64,000 nucleotides of DNA from Saccharothrix sp. ALI-22-I (GTDB lineage: Bacteria > Actinomycetota > Actinomycetes > Mycobacteriales > Pseudonocardiaceae), in NCBI RefSeq assembly GCF_001984175.1, contig NZ_MTQP01000068.1:806001-870000 (forward strand), written 5' to 3'. Of this stretch, positions 9,557 to 18,545 are shown piece by piece (within the stretch, counting starts at the first letter, position 1; each line of letters starts with the position of its first letter). The translations under genes and the position numbers were made by a program. A model generated the notes under the pieces. That model ran no database searches, was not told the origin of the DNA, and saw only the letters and a list, made by a program, of their open reading frames with translations.

Positions 9557-10350
9557 ACGTGTTCTCGTTCGCCCTGTCCTACGCGGCGGCCGACATGCTC
9601 TGGGAAGACCTGAAGCTCGGCAGCCGGCCCTACCCGTTCGAATTCCCCTACCTCGGCCAGACGATCGACGAACGGCGCGGCATCCGCAACGCCGTCTACC
9701 GCGATCTGGAGTCGCGCGGCCTGGCCAATCGCGGCCGGGTCGCGCCCGAGGTGGAGGAAGCGCTCACCCTGCTGGTCCGCTTCGACTACTCCCTCAACGC
9801 GGTGGCCTCGCTGGACCCGCGCAACGTCGAACGCCAGCTGCTGGCGCGCGGCGGCGCGGCCGGTCAGAACGCGGCGCTCGCGGTGATGGACGACCGGCAG
9901 ATCAAGATCGACCTGATCCGGTCGGCCGGCCTGCTGCGCACGATCGTGGACCTGATCCCGGGTTCACGGCCGGGCCCCGGCCAGTCGATCACCGTGCCGA
10001 TGCCCTCATCCGCACCGCCGCCCCCGCCGCGCCGGGACGACGACTTCGGCAGCGCCACGTTCACCCAGGCCATGGCACCGCGCTCGGCCGCGTCCACGCA
10101 GGTCCGCGCGCTGGAAGCGGTGTTCGAACGTCCACGGCTGCGCGCCGGTCAGTTCGGCGTCACGGTCCGCGGCAGGCACGGTCGGGAGCAGCGGGCGCCG
10201 CAGGTCGCCTGGTTCGACAACGACCAGGGCCGCTACATGTCGCAGACCCGGCAGGGGCAGGACGGCCAGAAGTGGCTCACCCACGCCCCCGCCGACAACG
10301 CGCGCATCGCCGCCCAACTCGCGCAGGAGCTGAACGGCCTGATGAACTGA
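9553..10350 (+). CDS. EspG-family ESX secretion chaperone
   Basis: 265 aa. The GTG at 9553 overlaps the TGA of the PPE-like gene (GTGA). Characteristic EspG features are LSYAAADMLWEDLKLG, PYPFEFPYLGQT and a central LLVRFDYSLNAVA. EspG proteins are cytosolic chaperones that bind PE/PPE proteins and deliver them to the ESX machine. No ESX core gene (EccB-EccE, MycP) lies in this window, so the cassette must use a machine encoded elsewhere. A bidirectional hairpin overlaps the stop. Confidence 0.82.
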   Translation: MNVFSFALSYAAADMLWEDLKLGSRPYPFEFPYLGQTIDERRGIRNAVYRDLESRGLANRGRVAPEVEEALTLLVRFDYSLNAVASLDPRNVERQLLARGGAAGQNAALAVMDDRQIKIDLIRSAGLLRTIVDLIPGSRPGPGQSITVPMPSSAPPPPPRRDDDFGSATFTQAMAPRSAASTQVRALEAVFERPRLRAGQFGVTVRGRHGREQRAPQVAWFDNDQGRYMSQTRQGQDGQKWLTHAPADNARIAAQLAQELNGLMN

Positions 10351-10369
10351 CGTCCGAAAAGGACGTCAG
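10347..10369. terminator. bidirectional terminator shared by espG-like gene and phoU
   Basis: A 9-bp perfect stem CTGACGTCC/GGACGTCAG with loop GAAAA. It includes the stop codons of both convergent genes (TGA at 10348-10350 and the complementary TCA at 10366-10368). The A-rich loop reads as U-rich on the other strand. Confidence 0.75.
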
Positions 10370-11034
10370 GACGCGTCGGTGGTGCTGCTGTAGCCGGGCA
10401 TCCGGCCGGTGACCACGAAGACGGTGCGCTTGGCGACCGACACCGCGTGGTCGGCGAACCGCTCGTAGAACCGGCCGAGCAGCGTGGTGTCGACCGCCGC
10501 CGGTACGCCGTGCGCCCAGTCCTTGTCCATGATCACCGTGAACAGGTGCCGGTGCAGGTCGTCCATCGCGTCGTCGGCGTCCTCCAACGACCGCGCCCGC
10601 GCCACGTCCTGGGTGCGGATGATGTCGGTCGCCTCACGCGCCAGCTCCACCGCGATGCGGCCCATCTCGGCGAAGTACGGCTGCACGGTGTCGGGCAGCA
10701 CCAGGTTCGGGTGCCTGCGCCGCGCGGCCTTCGCCACGTGCAGCGCCAGGTCGCCCATCCGCTCCACGCTCTCGGCCGCGTGGATCACCGCGAGCACGAC
10801 GCGCAGGTCCGTGGCGACCGGCGCCTGCAACGCCAGCAGCGCGTACGCCTGTTCCTCGATGTCGGCGCGCACGTCGTCGATCTTGACGTCGTCGCCGATC
10901 ACCTGCTCGGCCAAGGCGAGGTCCGCCCCGAGCAGCGCGGAGGTCGCGCGCTCCATCGCGTCGCCGGCCATCCCGCACATGTCGGAGAGTTGGTCGGCCA
11001 GATGTCCGAGCTGGTCATGGTAAGCCTCACGCAT
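10366..11034 (-). CDS. phoU: PhoU phosphate-signalling protein
   Basis: 222 aa, all-helical, with two PhoU repeats. It carries the metal-binding-type motifs [16 protein letters not shown] and [14 protein letters not shown] in the first repeat, and [12 protein letters not shown] and [16 protein letters not shown] in the second. PhoU links PstB activity to the phosphate-sensing kinase and represses the Pho response when phosphate is plentiful. Convergent with the ESX cassette. A PHO box at 11075-11096 suggests it is itself starvation-induced. Confidence 0.94.
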   Translation of the reverse strand: MREAYHDQLGHLADQLSDMCGMAGDAMERATSALLGADLALAEQVIGDDVKIDDVRADIEEQAYALLALQAPVATDLRVVLAVIHAAESVERMGDLALHVAKAARRRHPNLVLPDTVQPYFAEMGRIAVELAREATDIIRTQDVARARSLEDADDAMDDLHRHLFTVIMDKDWAHGVPAAVDTTLLGRFYERFADHAVSVAKRTVFVVTGRMPGYSSTTDAS

Positions 11035-11074
11035 GGGCGTCAGCCTACGTGCAGGTCATCGCGGTAGCGACCCA

Positions 11075-11096
11075 CCTCGATGAACCCGGGGTGAAC
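11075..11096 (-). promoter_or_regulatory. PHO box upstream of phoU
   Basis: On the minus strand, two adjacent 11-bp repeats read GTTCACCCCGG then GTTCATCGAGG. They lie 41 bp before the phoU ATG, followed by a TACCGC hexamer at 11066-11061. Same repeat architecture as the pstS box. Confidence 0.7.
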
Positions 11097-11115
11097 CCAA
11101 GGCGTCCAGTGGACC

Positions 11116-14100
11116 CTACGCGCAGGGGTCCTGCGCGGCGTTCACCACTTCCAGCTTCTCCGGCGGCGCCGCCTTGCCCGGATCGGTGCCGGGCGATTGC
11201 GGGGGGACGATCTCCTCGTTCCAGTCGTCCCCGATCACCAGCTGCGCCGTGCCGCCCATGGCCACGTCGAACAACAGCGTCGCACTGGGCACCGAGGACT
11301 TGAGCGTCGCCGCGGCGTCCTCACCGCCGATCCCGTACTTGACGACGGTCTTGTCGGTGGGCGGAGCGTCACCGGAGAAGACCACTGTGTAGCCCAGTTC
11401 CTCCAACGCCTCGCTGGCGAAGCCGGCCGCGCCGTCGAAGTCCTCATCGCCGTTGAGCACCTGGATCTTCAGACCCTGGTGGTCGATGATCTTGCCCGGC
11501 TTGGGGCCGGGCGGCGGTGTGGTGGTCGTCTGGGTCTGGTTCGGGTCCGGCGCCGTGGTGTCCGGGGTCTCGTTCGGCAACGGCGTGCCGTCGATGATCG
11601 CCTGGAACAACTTCTTGGCGTCCTCTTCCTTCAACAGCTCCAGGTTGTCGTCGTTGGACTTCGTCGGACCTTCGGCCGTCTCCTTCGGGATGGTGACGAA
11701 GGAAACCCGACCCGCTTCCAGGCTCTGCAACGACTGCGCCAGCGTGAGCATGTCGTTCACGCCGATGTTCTGGCCGACGGTCGACGCGGCGAAGGCGTTG
11801 AGGAATGCGTTGAGCTTGCCCGGGTTCAGCAGGATCTCCGACGACAACGCCTTGCGCAGCAACGACGACAGGAACTTCTGCTGCCGCGTGACGCGGTCGT
11901 AGTCGCCGAACAACTCGCCGTCGACCTTGCGGGCCCGCACGTAGTCCAATGCCTTGGTGCCGTTGACCTCGAACTTGCCCGCCTTGTCGAAGATCAGGCC
12001 GAGCTCTTCGTCGTTCATCGGCTGCTTCACGCACACCTCGACGGTGCCGATGGCGTCGACCATGCCCTTGAAGCCGTTGAAGTCGACGCTGATGAAGTGG
12101 TTGATGTCCAGACCTGTCAGCTCGGTCATGAACTTGCTGACGCACTGCGGCCCACCGAGCGCGTAGGGCTCGTTGGCCTTCACGTTCTCTTCGGGGTCGA
12201 GCTGCTCGCCGGTGTACTGGCCGGTAGTGGAGTCCCACTTCTCGCACGCCGGGCGGTTGATCAGCAGGTCGCGTGGCACGGACACGACGACCATGCGCTT
12301 CCGGTCGGCCGGGATGTGCGCCAGCATCAGCACGTCCGAGCGGGCGCCACCCCCCGCGGACTCCTCGTCGCCGACGCCGTCCTCCGGCTTGGCGCCCGCG
12401 CGGGTGTCCGAGCCGACGATGAGGAAGTTCTCGTCGCCGAGCTGCTTCTCCGCCTGGTGCACCGCTTCGGAGTTCGTGCCCAGCGCGTCGATCTCGGTGA
12501 ACTTGCTGTCGATGTAGAGCATCGCGCCCCAGCCGAGGCCGGTCGACACGAACACCAGGACGGCGGCGGTCAGCGCGATGACCTTGACCGTGCCCACGAT
12601 CTTGCTGTGCTTGGCCGTGCGGCCGCGGCGGCGCGGCTTGTCGTCGTCGTCCGGGACGTCGACCGGTGAGGCGTACTCGGTGGCGTCCTCGTCGTGGTCG
12701 GCCTTCCACGGCATGAGCTTCTGGCGGCGTTCCTTGCGCTGGCGTTCCTGCTCGGCCAGTTCGTCGTGGACGGCGGAGAAGCGGGCCAGCGTGTGGTCGA
12801 CCTCGCGACGTTTCTTGACGTCGTCGCTGATGGCCTCCATCTCGGTGGTGAGGCTGGCCGGGTCGAAGGCTTCGCGCGGCTCCGGACCGCCACCGCCGAG
12901 GCGGTCGGCGATCACGGGCGGGGCCTGGTCGAGCGCGGCGGCGGCGTCCTCGACGAACCTCCGCCCGGTCACGTCCCCGGCCGGCCGTGAACCGTTGCCG
13001 TTGATGGGCCCACTCGGTGGGCCTTCGGCGAGTCGGCGTGGGCCGTTGCCGTCGATGGGGCCGCTGGGTGGGCCGTCGGCGAGGCGACGCGGACCGTTGC
13101 CGTCGATCGGGCCACTCGGTGGGCCGTCAGCCAGGCGACGCGGACCGTTGCCGTCAATGGGGCCGCTGGGCGGACCTTCAGCCAGGCGGCGTGGACCGCT
13201 GCCGTCAGGGCGGCGGCCGGCGAGGTCTTCGATCGGTGCGCCGGGAGGGCCGTCGGCCAGGCGACGCGGCCGGCCGGCTTCGTCGAGCGGTGCGCCGGGC
13301 AGGTTTTCGGCGAGGCGGCGCGGGCCGCTCCCGTCAGGGCGGCGTCCGGTCGGGTCTTCGACCGGCAGGCCCGGTCGTGCGCCGTCCGCCAAGCCTTCGG
13401 GACGCGGGCGCCGACCGGTACGGGGACCGTCGGTCAGGTCGTGCGGGCCGCTGCCGTCCGCGAGACGGCGAGGAGCCTCACCGGCCGGGAGATCGGGGCG
13501 CGGCCGCGTGCCGGTGCCGTCCGCTGGGCGACGGGGGCCGTCACCAGCCGGGATACCGGGGTGGGGGCGCTGGCCGGTGTGCTCACCGGGACGCGGGCCC
13601 TCCGCGAGTCGCCGACCGATGCCTTCCGGCGCACCCTCGGCGGCGGCCCGGCGACCCGGCGTGCCGATCTCGTCCGGTCGGGGACGCCGGCCCGTGCCGT
13701 CGGCCGGCCGACGCAGGCCGTCGAGGTCGTCGGGACGCTGCCGCGGCCCACTGCCGTGCGGACCGTCGACCAGGTCTTCCGGGCGCTGGCGCGGTCCATT
13801 GCCCTCGGCCGAACGCCGGGGTGTGTCGGGAGCGAGGTCTTCCGGGCGCTGGCGCGGACCGCTGCCGTCGGAGAGCCGTCGACCCGGCGCGTTGCCGGGG
13901 AGCTCGGGCCGCGGGCGTCGGCCGGTGCCGTCGGCAGGCCGACGCGGTGCCGCGGTCGGGTCCTGCGCGGCGTGCGGGCTGTCCGAATCCTCCGGCCGCC
14001 GAGGGCCGGTTTCGGGGCGGGGCTGGCCGTTGGCCGGGAAACGCCTGCTCGCGTCACCGGGTACTTCGGGTCCCGGGCGCGGACCCGCACCGGGCGCGGG

Positions 14101-14721
14101 ACGCCTCGGGTCGACGTCGTCCGGTCGTCCGGCGTAGCCGTTCGCGGGGCGCTGGCCCTCGGCGAAGCGTCGTCCACCGTCCTCCGGCCGCCTGGCGGCG
14201 TCACCGGGGTGTGCCTGGGGCTCCTCGGCCCTACGGCGACGTCCGGTGTCCTCAGGCAGGGGACGCGGCGTACGGGTGCCGGTGCCCTCGCCGGTCGGGG
14301 CGAAGTAGTCGTTCGACGGCGGCGGTGCGGCGGAGCGCCTGCCGACGGGTGGTGCGCCGTTCGTCGGCCTCGGGCGGGTGCCGGTGTCCTCGGGTGCCGG
14401 GGCGGCGTAGTCCGGTGGCGGCGCCTGCCTGCGCGGCGGCTCCGGGGCGGCACGGCGGCCGGTGCTCTCCGGGGCGTGGCCGTTCGTGGGCGGCGCGGGT
14501 CTGCGGGGCGGCTCCGGCTCGGGCGCGGCGCGCCTGCCGGTGTCCGATGGACCGGGCGGGACCGGGCGGGGGAGGTTCGTGCGGCTGTGCTGCTCCAGCA
14601 GCTCGGACACGCTCAGCCCGCCGCCGTCCAGGGACCTGCGGCGACGGCCGGTTGGCTGGTCTTCCTGAGGGGCCTGGTCACCTCCGGGTCCGGGGCCGCC
14701 ACGGCGGGGCTCGTCGGGCAC
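11116..14721 (-). CDS. LytR-CpsA-Psr (LCP) family wall-polymer ligase with giant disordered N-terminus
   Basis: 1201 aa from GTG 14721 (RBS AAGGGAGA). Residues about 1-620 are Arg/Pro/Gly/Asp-rich low complexity with many RRPADGTGRRPRP-like repeats. A charged helical stretch follows at about 620-700, then one membrane segment at about 705-730. The extracellular LCP domain (about 760-930) has FLIVGSDTRAG, VVVSVPRDLLI and ALDYVRARKVDGE-like motifs. A LytR_C domain lies near 1095-1185. LCP enzymes attach undecaprenyl-linked glycopolymers such as arabinogalactan or teichoic acid to peptidoglycan. Family members are usually 300-600 aa, so the cytoplasmic tail is extreme and may be a phosphorylation or scaffold region. 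Confidence 0.88.
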   Translation of the reverse strand: MPDEPRRGGPGPGGDQAPQEDQPTGRRRRSLDGGGLSVSELLEQHSRTNLPRPVPPGPSDTGRRAAPEPEPPRRPAPPTNGHAPESTGRRAAPEPPRRQAPPPDYAAPAPEDTGTRPRPTNGAPPVGRRSAAPPPSNDYFAPTGEGTGTRTPRPLPEDTGRRRRAEEPQAHPGDAARRPEDGGRRFAEGQRPANGYAGRPDDVDPRRPAPGAGPRPGPEVPGDASRRFPANGQPRPETGPRRPEDSDSPHAAQDPTAAPRRPADGTGRRPRPELPGNAPGRRLSDGSGPRQRPEDLAPDTPRRSAEGNGPRQRPEDLVDGPHGSGPRQRPDDLDGLRRPADGTGRRPRPDEIGTPGRRAAAEGAPEGIGRRLAEGPRPGEHTGQRPHPGIPAGDGPRRPADGTGTRPRPDLPAGEAPRRLADGSGPHDLTDGPRTGRRPRPEGLADGARPGLPVEDPTGRRPDGSGPRRLAENLPGAPLDEAGRPRRLADGPPGAPIEDLAGRRPDGSGPRRLAEGPPSGPIDGNGPRRLADGPPSGPIDGNGPRRLADGPPSGPIDGNGPRRLAEGPPSGPINGNGSRPAGDVTGRRFVEDAAAALDQAPPVIADRLGGGGPEPREAFDPASLTTEMEAISDDVKKRREVDHTLARFSAVHDELAEQERQRKERRQKLMPWKADHDEDATEYASPVDVPDDDDKPRRRGRTAKHSKIVGTVKVIALTAAVLVFVSTGLGWGAMLYIDSKFTEIDALGTNSEAVHQAEKQLGDENFLIVGSDTRAGAKPEDGVGDEESAGGGARSDVLMLAHIPADRKRMVVVSVPRDLLINRPACEKWDSTTGQYTGEQLDPEENVKANEPYALGGPQCVSKFMTELTGLDINHFISVDFNGFKGMVDAIGTVEVCVKQPMNDEELGLIFDKAGKFEVNGTKALDYVRARKVDGELFGDYDRVTRQQKFLSSLLRKALSSEILLNPGKLNAFLNAFAASTVGQNIGVNDMLTLAQSLQSLEAGRVSFVTIPKETAEGPTKSNDDNLELLKEEDAKKLFQAIIDGTPLPNETPDTTAPDPNQTQTTTTPPPGPKPGKIIDHQGLKIQVLNGDEDFDGAAGFASEALEELGYTVVFSGDAPPTDKTVVKYGIGGEDAAATLKSSVPSATLLFDVAMGGTAQLVIGDDWNEEIVPPQSPGTDPGKAAPPEKLEVVNAAQDPCA
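12994..13205 (-). repeat. 51-bp tandem repeat inside the LCP gene
   Basis: About four copies of a 51-bp unit encode a 17-residue repeat, PRRLADGPPSGPIDGNG, with D/E and D/N variants. Third-position differences between copies show the repeat is under coding constraint and is not freshly expanded. Confidence 0.8.
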
Positions 14722-14931
14722 CCGGTCTCCCTTCAGCTTCGGTCATTAGTCGGTCGTCATCACGAGTTGACGACGGCAAGGACACATTGGTTGCACCAAC
14801 GGCGTGTCACTTGCCTTGGCGATACTACGGATGACGGCCAGTCCTGACGACCACTCCCGGTGATACAGGGGTCGCCAGTAGGCGGATACGCGCAGCGGCC
14901 TACGTCCGAAAGGGTGAGTTGAGGTCCGGTT

Positions 14932-15795
14932 TCAGTAACCGGCGACGCGTGATTCGGCTATTCCCCGTCGCCCGGAAGCGGCACCCGCGAGGCGGACGCG
15001 GCCGTTCTCCCGATAGGCAACCGCGTTGCGTCCTGACTGCTTGGCCGTGTACAGGAGGCTGTCGGCGCGCAGGAGCTGCTGTTCGGGCGCGACCGGCGGA
15101 CGGGTCGACGAGTCGTCGGTGGGCGGCTCATAAGCCAAACCAATGCTGACGGTTACTCGCAATCCCGGTGCGAGGGAAGCCCAAGCGTGACGCTCGACAC
15201 GCAAGCGGGCCGACTCGGCGATCTCCACCGCCGGCCCGGCCTCCAAACCGGGCAGCACGAGGACGAACTCCTCGCCGCCGTAGCGGGCGCAGAACGCGCC
15301 CTCCGGCAGCTCTTCCTGGAGCAGTTCGACCACGCGCTGCAACACCCGGTCTCCCAGCAGGTGCCCGAACGTGTCGTTCACCTGTTTGAACCAGTCCAGG
15401 TCGATCAACGCGATGGCCAGGCCGGACGTCGTGGCGCCGCGCTCGGCGACCATGTCGAGCAGGCGTTCGTCGAGGTATCGGCGGTTGTAGCTGTCGGTGA
15501 GGCTGTCCCGCAGGCTCTGCTCACGCGCCTCGGCGTGCTCGCGGCGCAGCCGGTCGACCTCCCGGCGCAGCTGCTCGGGCACCTCCGGCTGGTCGTCCTG
15601 ATCTGCGTAGACCAGGTCGAACGCGGACCGCAGGTGCTGGTAGGCCTGCCGCCACTGGCCTCGGGAGGCGAGCAGCGTGGCGATCGACTCGTGCAGCTGC
15701 ACCAGGCCGGTGCCCTCGCTGTCGGACGCGGGCGTGCCTGCTCCGGGCCGGCCGTTGCCGTCGGACTCGGCGACCTCGGGTCGCAGTGCGGTCAT
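14932..15795 (-). CDS. GGDEF diguanylate cyclase
   Basis: 287 aa. ATG 15795 is preceded by GGAGGGAGG, so the longer frame from 15939 is rejected. An N-terminal part of about 120 residues has a helical, TPR-like ASRGQWRQAYQHL segment and an acidic linker. The GGDEF domain follows: DSLTDSYNRRYLDERL, IDLDWFKQVNDTFGH and active site ARYGGEEF. No RxxD product-inhibition site is seen five residues before GGEEF. It should make cyclic di-GMP from GTP in the cytosol. It lacks a signal peptide or membrane segment and has no EAL partner in the window. Confidence 0.88.
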   Translation of the reverse strand: MTALRPEVAESDGNGRPGAGTPASDSEGTGLVQLHESIATLLASRGQWRQAYQHLRSAFDLVYADQDDQPEVPEQLRREVDRLRREHAEAREQSLRDSLTDSYNRRYLDERLLDMVAERGATTSGLAIALIDLDWFKQVNDTFGHLLGDRVLQRVVELLQEELPEGAFCARYGGEEFVLVLPGLEAGPAVEIAESARLRVERHAWASLAPGLRVTVSIGLAYEPPTDDSSTRPPVAPEQQLLRADSLLYTAKQSGRNAVAYRENGRVRLAGAASGRRGIAESRVAGY

Positions 15796-15975
15796 CGCGC
15801 TCACCTCCCTCCTTGCCAAGGTGTCGTCTGATCCGGGGCGACGCTTGAGCGGGCAGGACGCGTCAGAGAAGGAATTCCCTCGACTGGTTGACCGTGCACT
15901 GCTCCGAACCGGTGACTTTCGGTGATCGACAGGTCTCAATGTGTGCTGAGCGTGTTCAAGCGGCTCACCCGCACC

Positions 15976-16434
15976 TCAATTGACGCAAGGGGCGAAGCCG
16001 TAAGCCTTGCCGTTGAGCAGCACGACGTGCTGCGACCCGATCTGGCTGCCGACCTCGGAGCCCTCCTGCACCACGGTGAGCGTGACCGCGACGACCAGCA
16101 CGACACCGCGCGGGTGCTCGTCCGTGCCGGGCGGCGTCCACTCCGGGTCCAGGCGCAGCGTGGACATGGTCGGCTGCACTTTGATGGTGCCCGTGGGCAG
16201 CTGGCAGTCCTCGTCGCGGAAATCCGGGTGCTGGGTGTCCTTGAGCAGGTCTCGCTGCTCGTCCGCGCCCTGCCCGCCCGCCTCGTTGAGGTCGGCGAAG
16301 TAGCCGGTCACCAGTTCCCGCTCCACGTCGGTGACCTGGAGCGGACGCGCGGTGCCGGTGAGCGTCGAGCCGCACGCGGCGAGCAGGAGGGCACACGCCA
16401 CCACCGTCACGGCGCGCAGGACCACATCAGCCAC
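15976..16434 (-). CDS. small secreted lipoprotein
   Basis: 152 aa from GTG 16434, overlapping the 3' end of the dus gene by 8 bases. The signal peptide ends in lipobox LLAAC. The mature part has a predicted helix (TDVERELVTGYFADL) and a beta-rich domain containing two Cys (DEDCQLPTG, FAPCVN) that could form a disulfide. I do not recognise a named family. It is probably anchored on the outer membrane face and co-transcribed with dus. Confidence 0.75.
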   Translation of the reverse strand: MADVVLRAVTVVACALLLAACGSTLTGTARPLQVTDVERELVTGYFADLNEAGGQGADEQRDLLKDTQHPDFRDEDCQLPTGTIKVQPTMSTLRLDPEWTPPGTDEHPRGVVLVVAVTLTVVQEGSEVGSQIGSQHVVLLNGKAYGFAPCVN

Positions 16435-17584
16435 CCGAGTGCATCTCGTCGGCGCCGACGGGCACCGTGGCGTCCTCGGGGTCGTCCAGCCAGCCCTCGG
16501 GCAGCACGACCTTGCCGGGTGAACCCTGCCGTCCGCGTGGCTCGTCGGCGTTGTCCGGGAACTCCAGGGTCGGGTCGAGCTTGCCGACCAGGTCGTCCAG
16601 CTCGGTGAGGGTGGAGACCATGGCGAGGTTGCGCCGCAGTTCCGCGCCGACCGGGAAGCCCTTCAGGTACCAGGCCATGTGTTTGCGCAGGTCACGGATG
16701 CCCTTGTCCTCACCGAGGAAGTCCGCGAGCAGTGCGCCGTGGCGGCGCAGGATCTCGGCGACCTGGCCCAGTCGCGGCCCCTGCGGGATCGGCTCCCCCC
16801 GGAACGCCGCCTGCAACTCGCCGAACAGCCACGGACGCCCCAGGCAACCGCGTCCGACGACGACGCCGTCGCAGCCGGTCTTGGCCACCATGTCGAGCGC
16901 GTCCTGTGCGCTGAAGATGTCACCGTTGCCGAGCACCGGGATACCGGTCACGGCCTCCTTCAGCCGGGCGATGGCCGACCAGTCCGCCTGACCGGAGTAG
17001 CGCTGCGCCGCGGTCCGGGCGTGCAGCGCAACCGCTTGCGCCCCCTCGTCCTCGGCGATGCGCCCGGCGTCGAGGTAGGTCAGGTGATCGTCGTCGATAC
17101 CGATGCGGAACTTCACCGTCACCGGCACCCCGGCAGGCTCACCGGCCCGCACCGCCGCCCGCACGATCTGCCGGAACAACTGCCGCTTGTACGGCAGCGC
17201 CGCCCCGCCGCCCTTGCGCGTCACCTTCGGCACCGGGCAGCCGAAGTTCATGTCGATGTGATCGGCCCGGTCCTCGGCCACGATGATCTTCGCGGCTTCG
17301 GCCATCGACTTCGGGTCCACGCCGTAGAGCTGCATCGAGCGCGGGCTCTCGTCCTCGCCGAAGGTGATCATCTGCATCGTCTTGGCGTCGCGTTCGACGA
17401 TCGCGCGGGCGGTGATCATTTCGCAGACGTAGAGCGAGGTGGGGCTGCCGAACTCGCGGCAGAGCTGTCTGAAGGCCACGTTGGTGATGCCCGCCATCGG
17501 TGCGAGCACGACGGCAGGATCGACCGCGTAGGGGCCGATCTTCAGGGTCTTGGTGGTGTGCAGCGCGGTGGACATCCCCACCAT
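16427..17584 (-). CDS. dusB: tRNA-dihydrouridine synthase (DusB type)
   Basis: 385 aa TIM-barrel flavoenzyme. It has APMAGITNVAFR, SLYVCEMITAR, NFGCPVPKVTRKGGG with the catalytic Cys near residue 116, VKFRIGIDDDH, ALHARTAAQRYSG, and the FMN-phosphate loop PVLGNGDI and GVVVGRGCLGRPW. It reduces uridine to dihydrouridine in the tRNA D-loop using NADPH. A second start lies at ATG 17575 (MSTALHTT), which may be the true one. The segment 17231-17362 is duplicated, diverged, at 18956-19087. Confidence 0.94.
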   Translation of the reverse strand: MVGMSTALHTTKTLKIGPYAVDPAVVLAPMAGITNVAFRQLCREFGSPTSLYVCEMITARAIVERDAKTMQMITFGEDESPRSMQLYGVDPKSMAEAAKIIVAEDRADHIDMNFGCPVPKVTRKGGGAALPYKRQLFRQIVRAAVRAGEPAGVPVTVKFRIGIDDDHLTYLDAGRIAEDEGAQAVALHARTAAQRYSGQADWSAIARLKEAVTGIPVLGNGDIFSAQDALDMVAKTGCDGVVVGRGCLGRPWLFGELQAAFRGEPIPQGPRLGQVAEILRRHGALLADFLGEDKGIRDLRKHMAWYLKGFPVGAELRRNLAMVSTLTELDDLVGKLDPTLEFPDNADEPRGRQGSPGKVVLPEGWLDDPEDATVPVGADEMHSGG

Positions 17585-17772
17585 TGTTGCCCAGCACCAC
17601 CAGTGGCGGGTGCCACACGGCCGACCTGCTGCGGTGCGACCACCGCATGGACACCAGCCGAGCCGGGCTCAGGGGGATCCCTGAGGTCCCCGGATGTCTT
17701 CCCGGATGTGGTCGGTGCGGTGGCCCGGTCAACCTGATCCCGACAATCGACAATGGGGAGAACGGGTCGATC

Positions 17773-18171
17773 ATGCCGGCTGGGTTCGTGGCGCGCGGGG
17801 TACTGGCGGCGGTCGTGGCAGCGTTGGCCACCTTGGTCGTTTTCCTCGTTGCTCGCGCTGGTGGTGTGTCCTTCACTCTCGGTTTGCCGGGGATCGACTC
17901 GCTGGGCGGCTTGACGTGGTACCTGGTAGTCGCCGCTGCTGCGGCACTCGTGGCAACCGCATACGCCGCGGCTCTCCGGCGCGTCGTCCCGCACAACAGC
18001 GCGCGGGTCTTCGGGTGGTCCGTTGTAGTGGGAGCGGTGCTGTCCTGCGTGCCGTTGCTCGTCTTGGGACTGGCCGCCGCAACCACGGTGGCGCTCGTGG
18101 CGATGCACCTTGTCGCAGGTGCCGTGGTGCTCGCCATCGTGCTTCCGGACGGGTTTCAGGCTGGTCGGTGA
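17773..18171 (+). CDS. small four-helix membrane protein (DUF6069-like)
   Basis: 132 aa from ATG 17773, with GGGAGAA upstream. Four hydrophobic segments are visible: about residues 5-27, 47-68, 78-100 and 103-124, with short polar loops. The layout resembles the actinobacterial DUF6069 family, whose function is unknown. Located in the cytoplasmic membrane. Divergent from dus and followed by the toxin-antitoxin-like pair. Confidence 0.65.
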   Translation: MPAGFVARGVLAAVVAALATLVVFLVARAGGVSFTLGLPGIDSLGGLTWYLVVAAAAALVATAYAAALRRVVPHNSARVFGWSVVVGAVLSCVPLLVLGLAAATTVALVAMHLVAGAVVLAIVLPDGFQAGR

Positions 18172-18224
18172 ATGCGCGGAGAACGGTGCTACCGTGGTGG
18201 CACTCGAAGGCTTACCATCGCACC

Positions 18225-18545
18225 ATGGCGGTAGAGAAGTTGAGTGTTTCCTTGCCGGACATCGTGGCCGCGCGAGCCCGGCGGGCGGCTGAGCGAGCAG
18301 GAGTGCCGCTGTCAGCGTGGCTGGCGGAGGCCGCTGAAGCCGCTGCGGATCTCGCCGAAGCCCATGCCGCCGCTCAGGACTACGCGGCGAGGTTCGGCGA
18401 GCCCGACGCGGGAGAACTGGAGCAGATCCGCACTCAGCTCGCCGAGGCGGGTGTCGGCGCGCCGGAATCGCACGAGGATGCGGCAGCCCGGATGGCAGCG
18501 CTGGCCCGGCTGCTCGGATTGCCGAATGAGAGGCGAGCGGGTTGA
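18225..18545 (+). CDS. VapB-like antitoxin
   Basis: 106 aa. The N-terminus [20 protein letters not shown] fits a ribbon-helix-helix DNA-binding fold (beta strand then two helices). The rest is Ala-rich helix that could wrap a toxin. The stop overlaps the start of the PIN-domain gene (TTGA), the standard coupling of VapBC modules. Expected to neutralise the toxin and autoregulate. Family by fold pattern and context. Confidence 0.7.
   Translation: MAVEKLSVSLPDIVAARARRAAERAGVPLSAWLAEAAEAAADLAEAHAAAQDYAARFGEPDAGELEQIRTQLAEAGVGAPESHEDAAARMAALARLLGLPNERRAG

Noticed and set aside
12578-14834. Two plus-strand frames opposite the LCP gene
   Set aside because: Mirror of the repeat-rich Arg/Pro coding sequence; no start context or domain.
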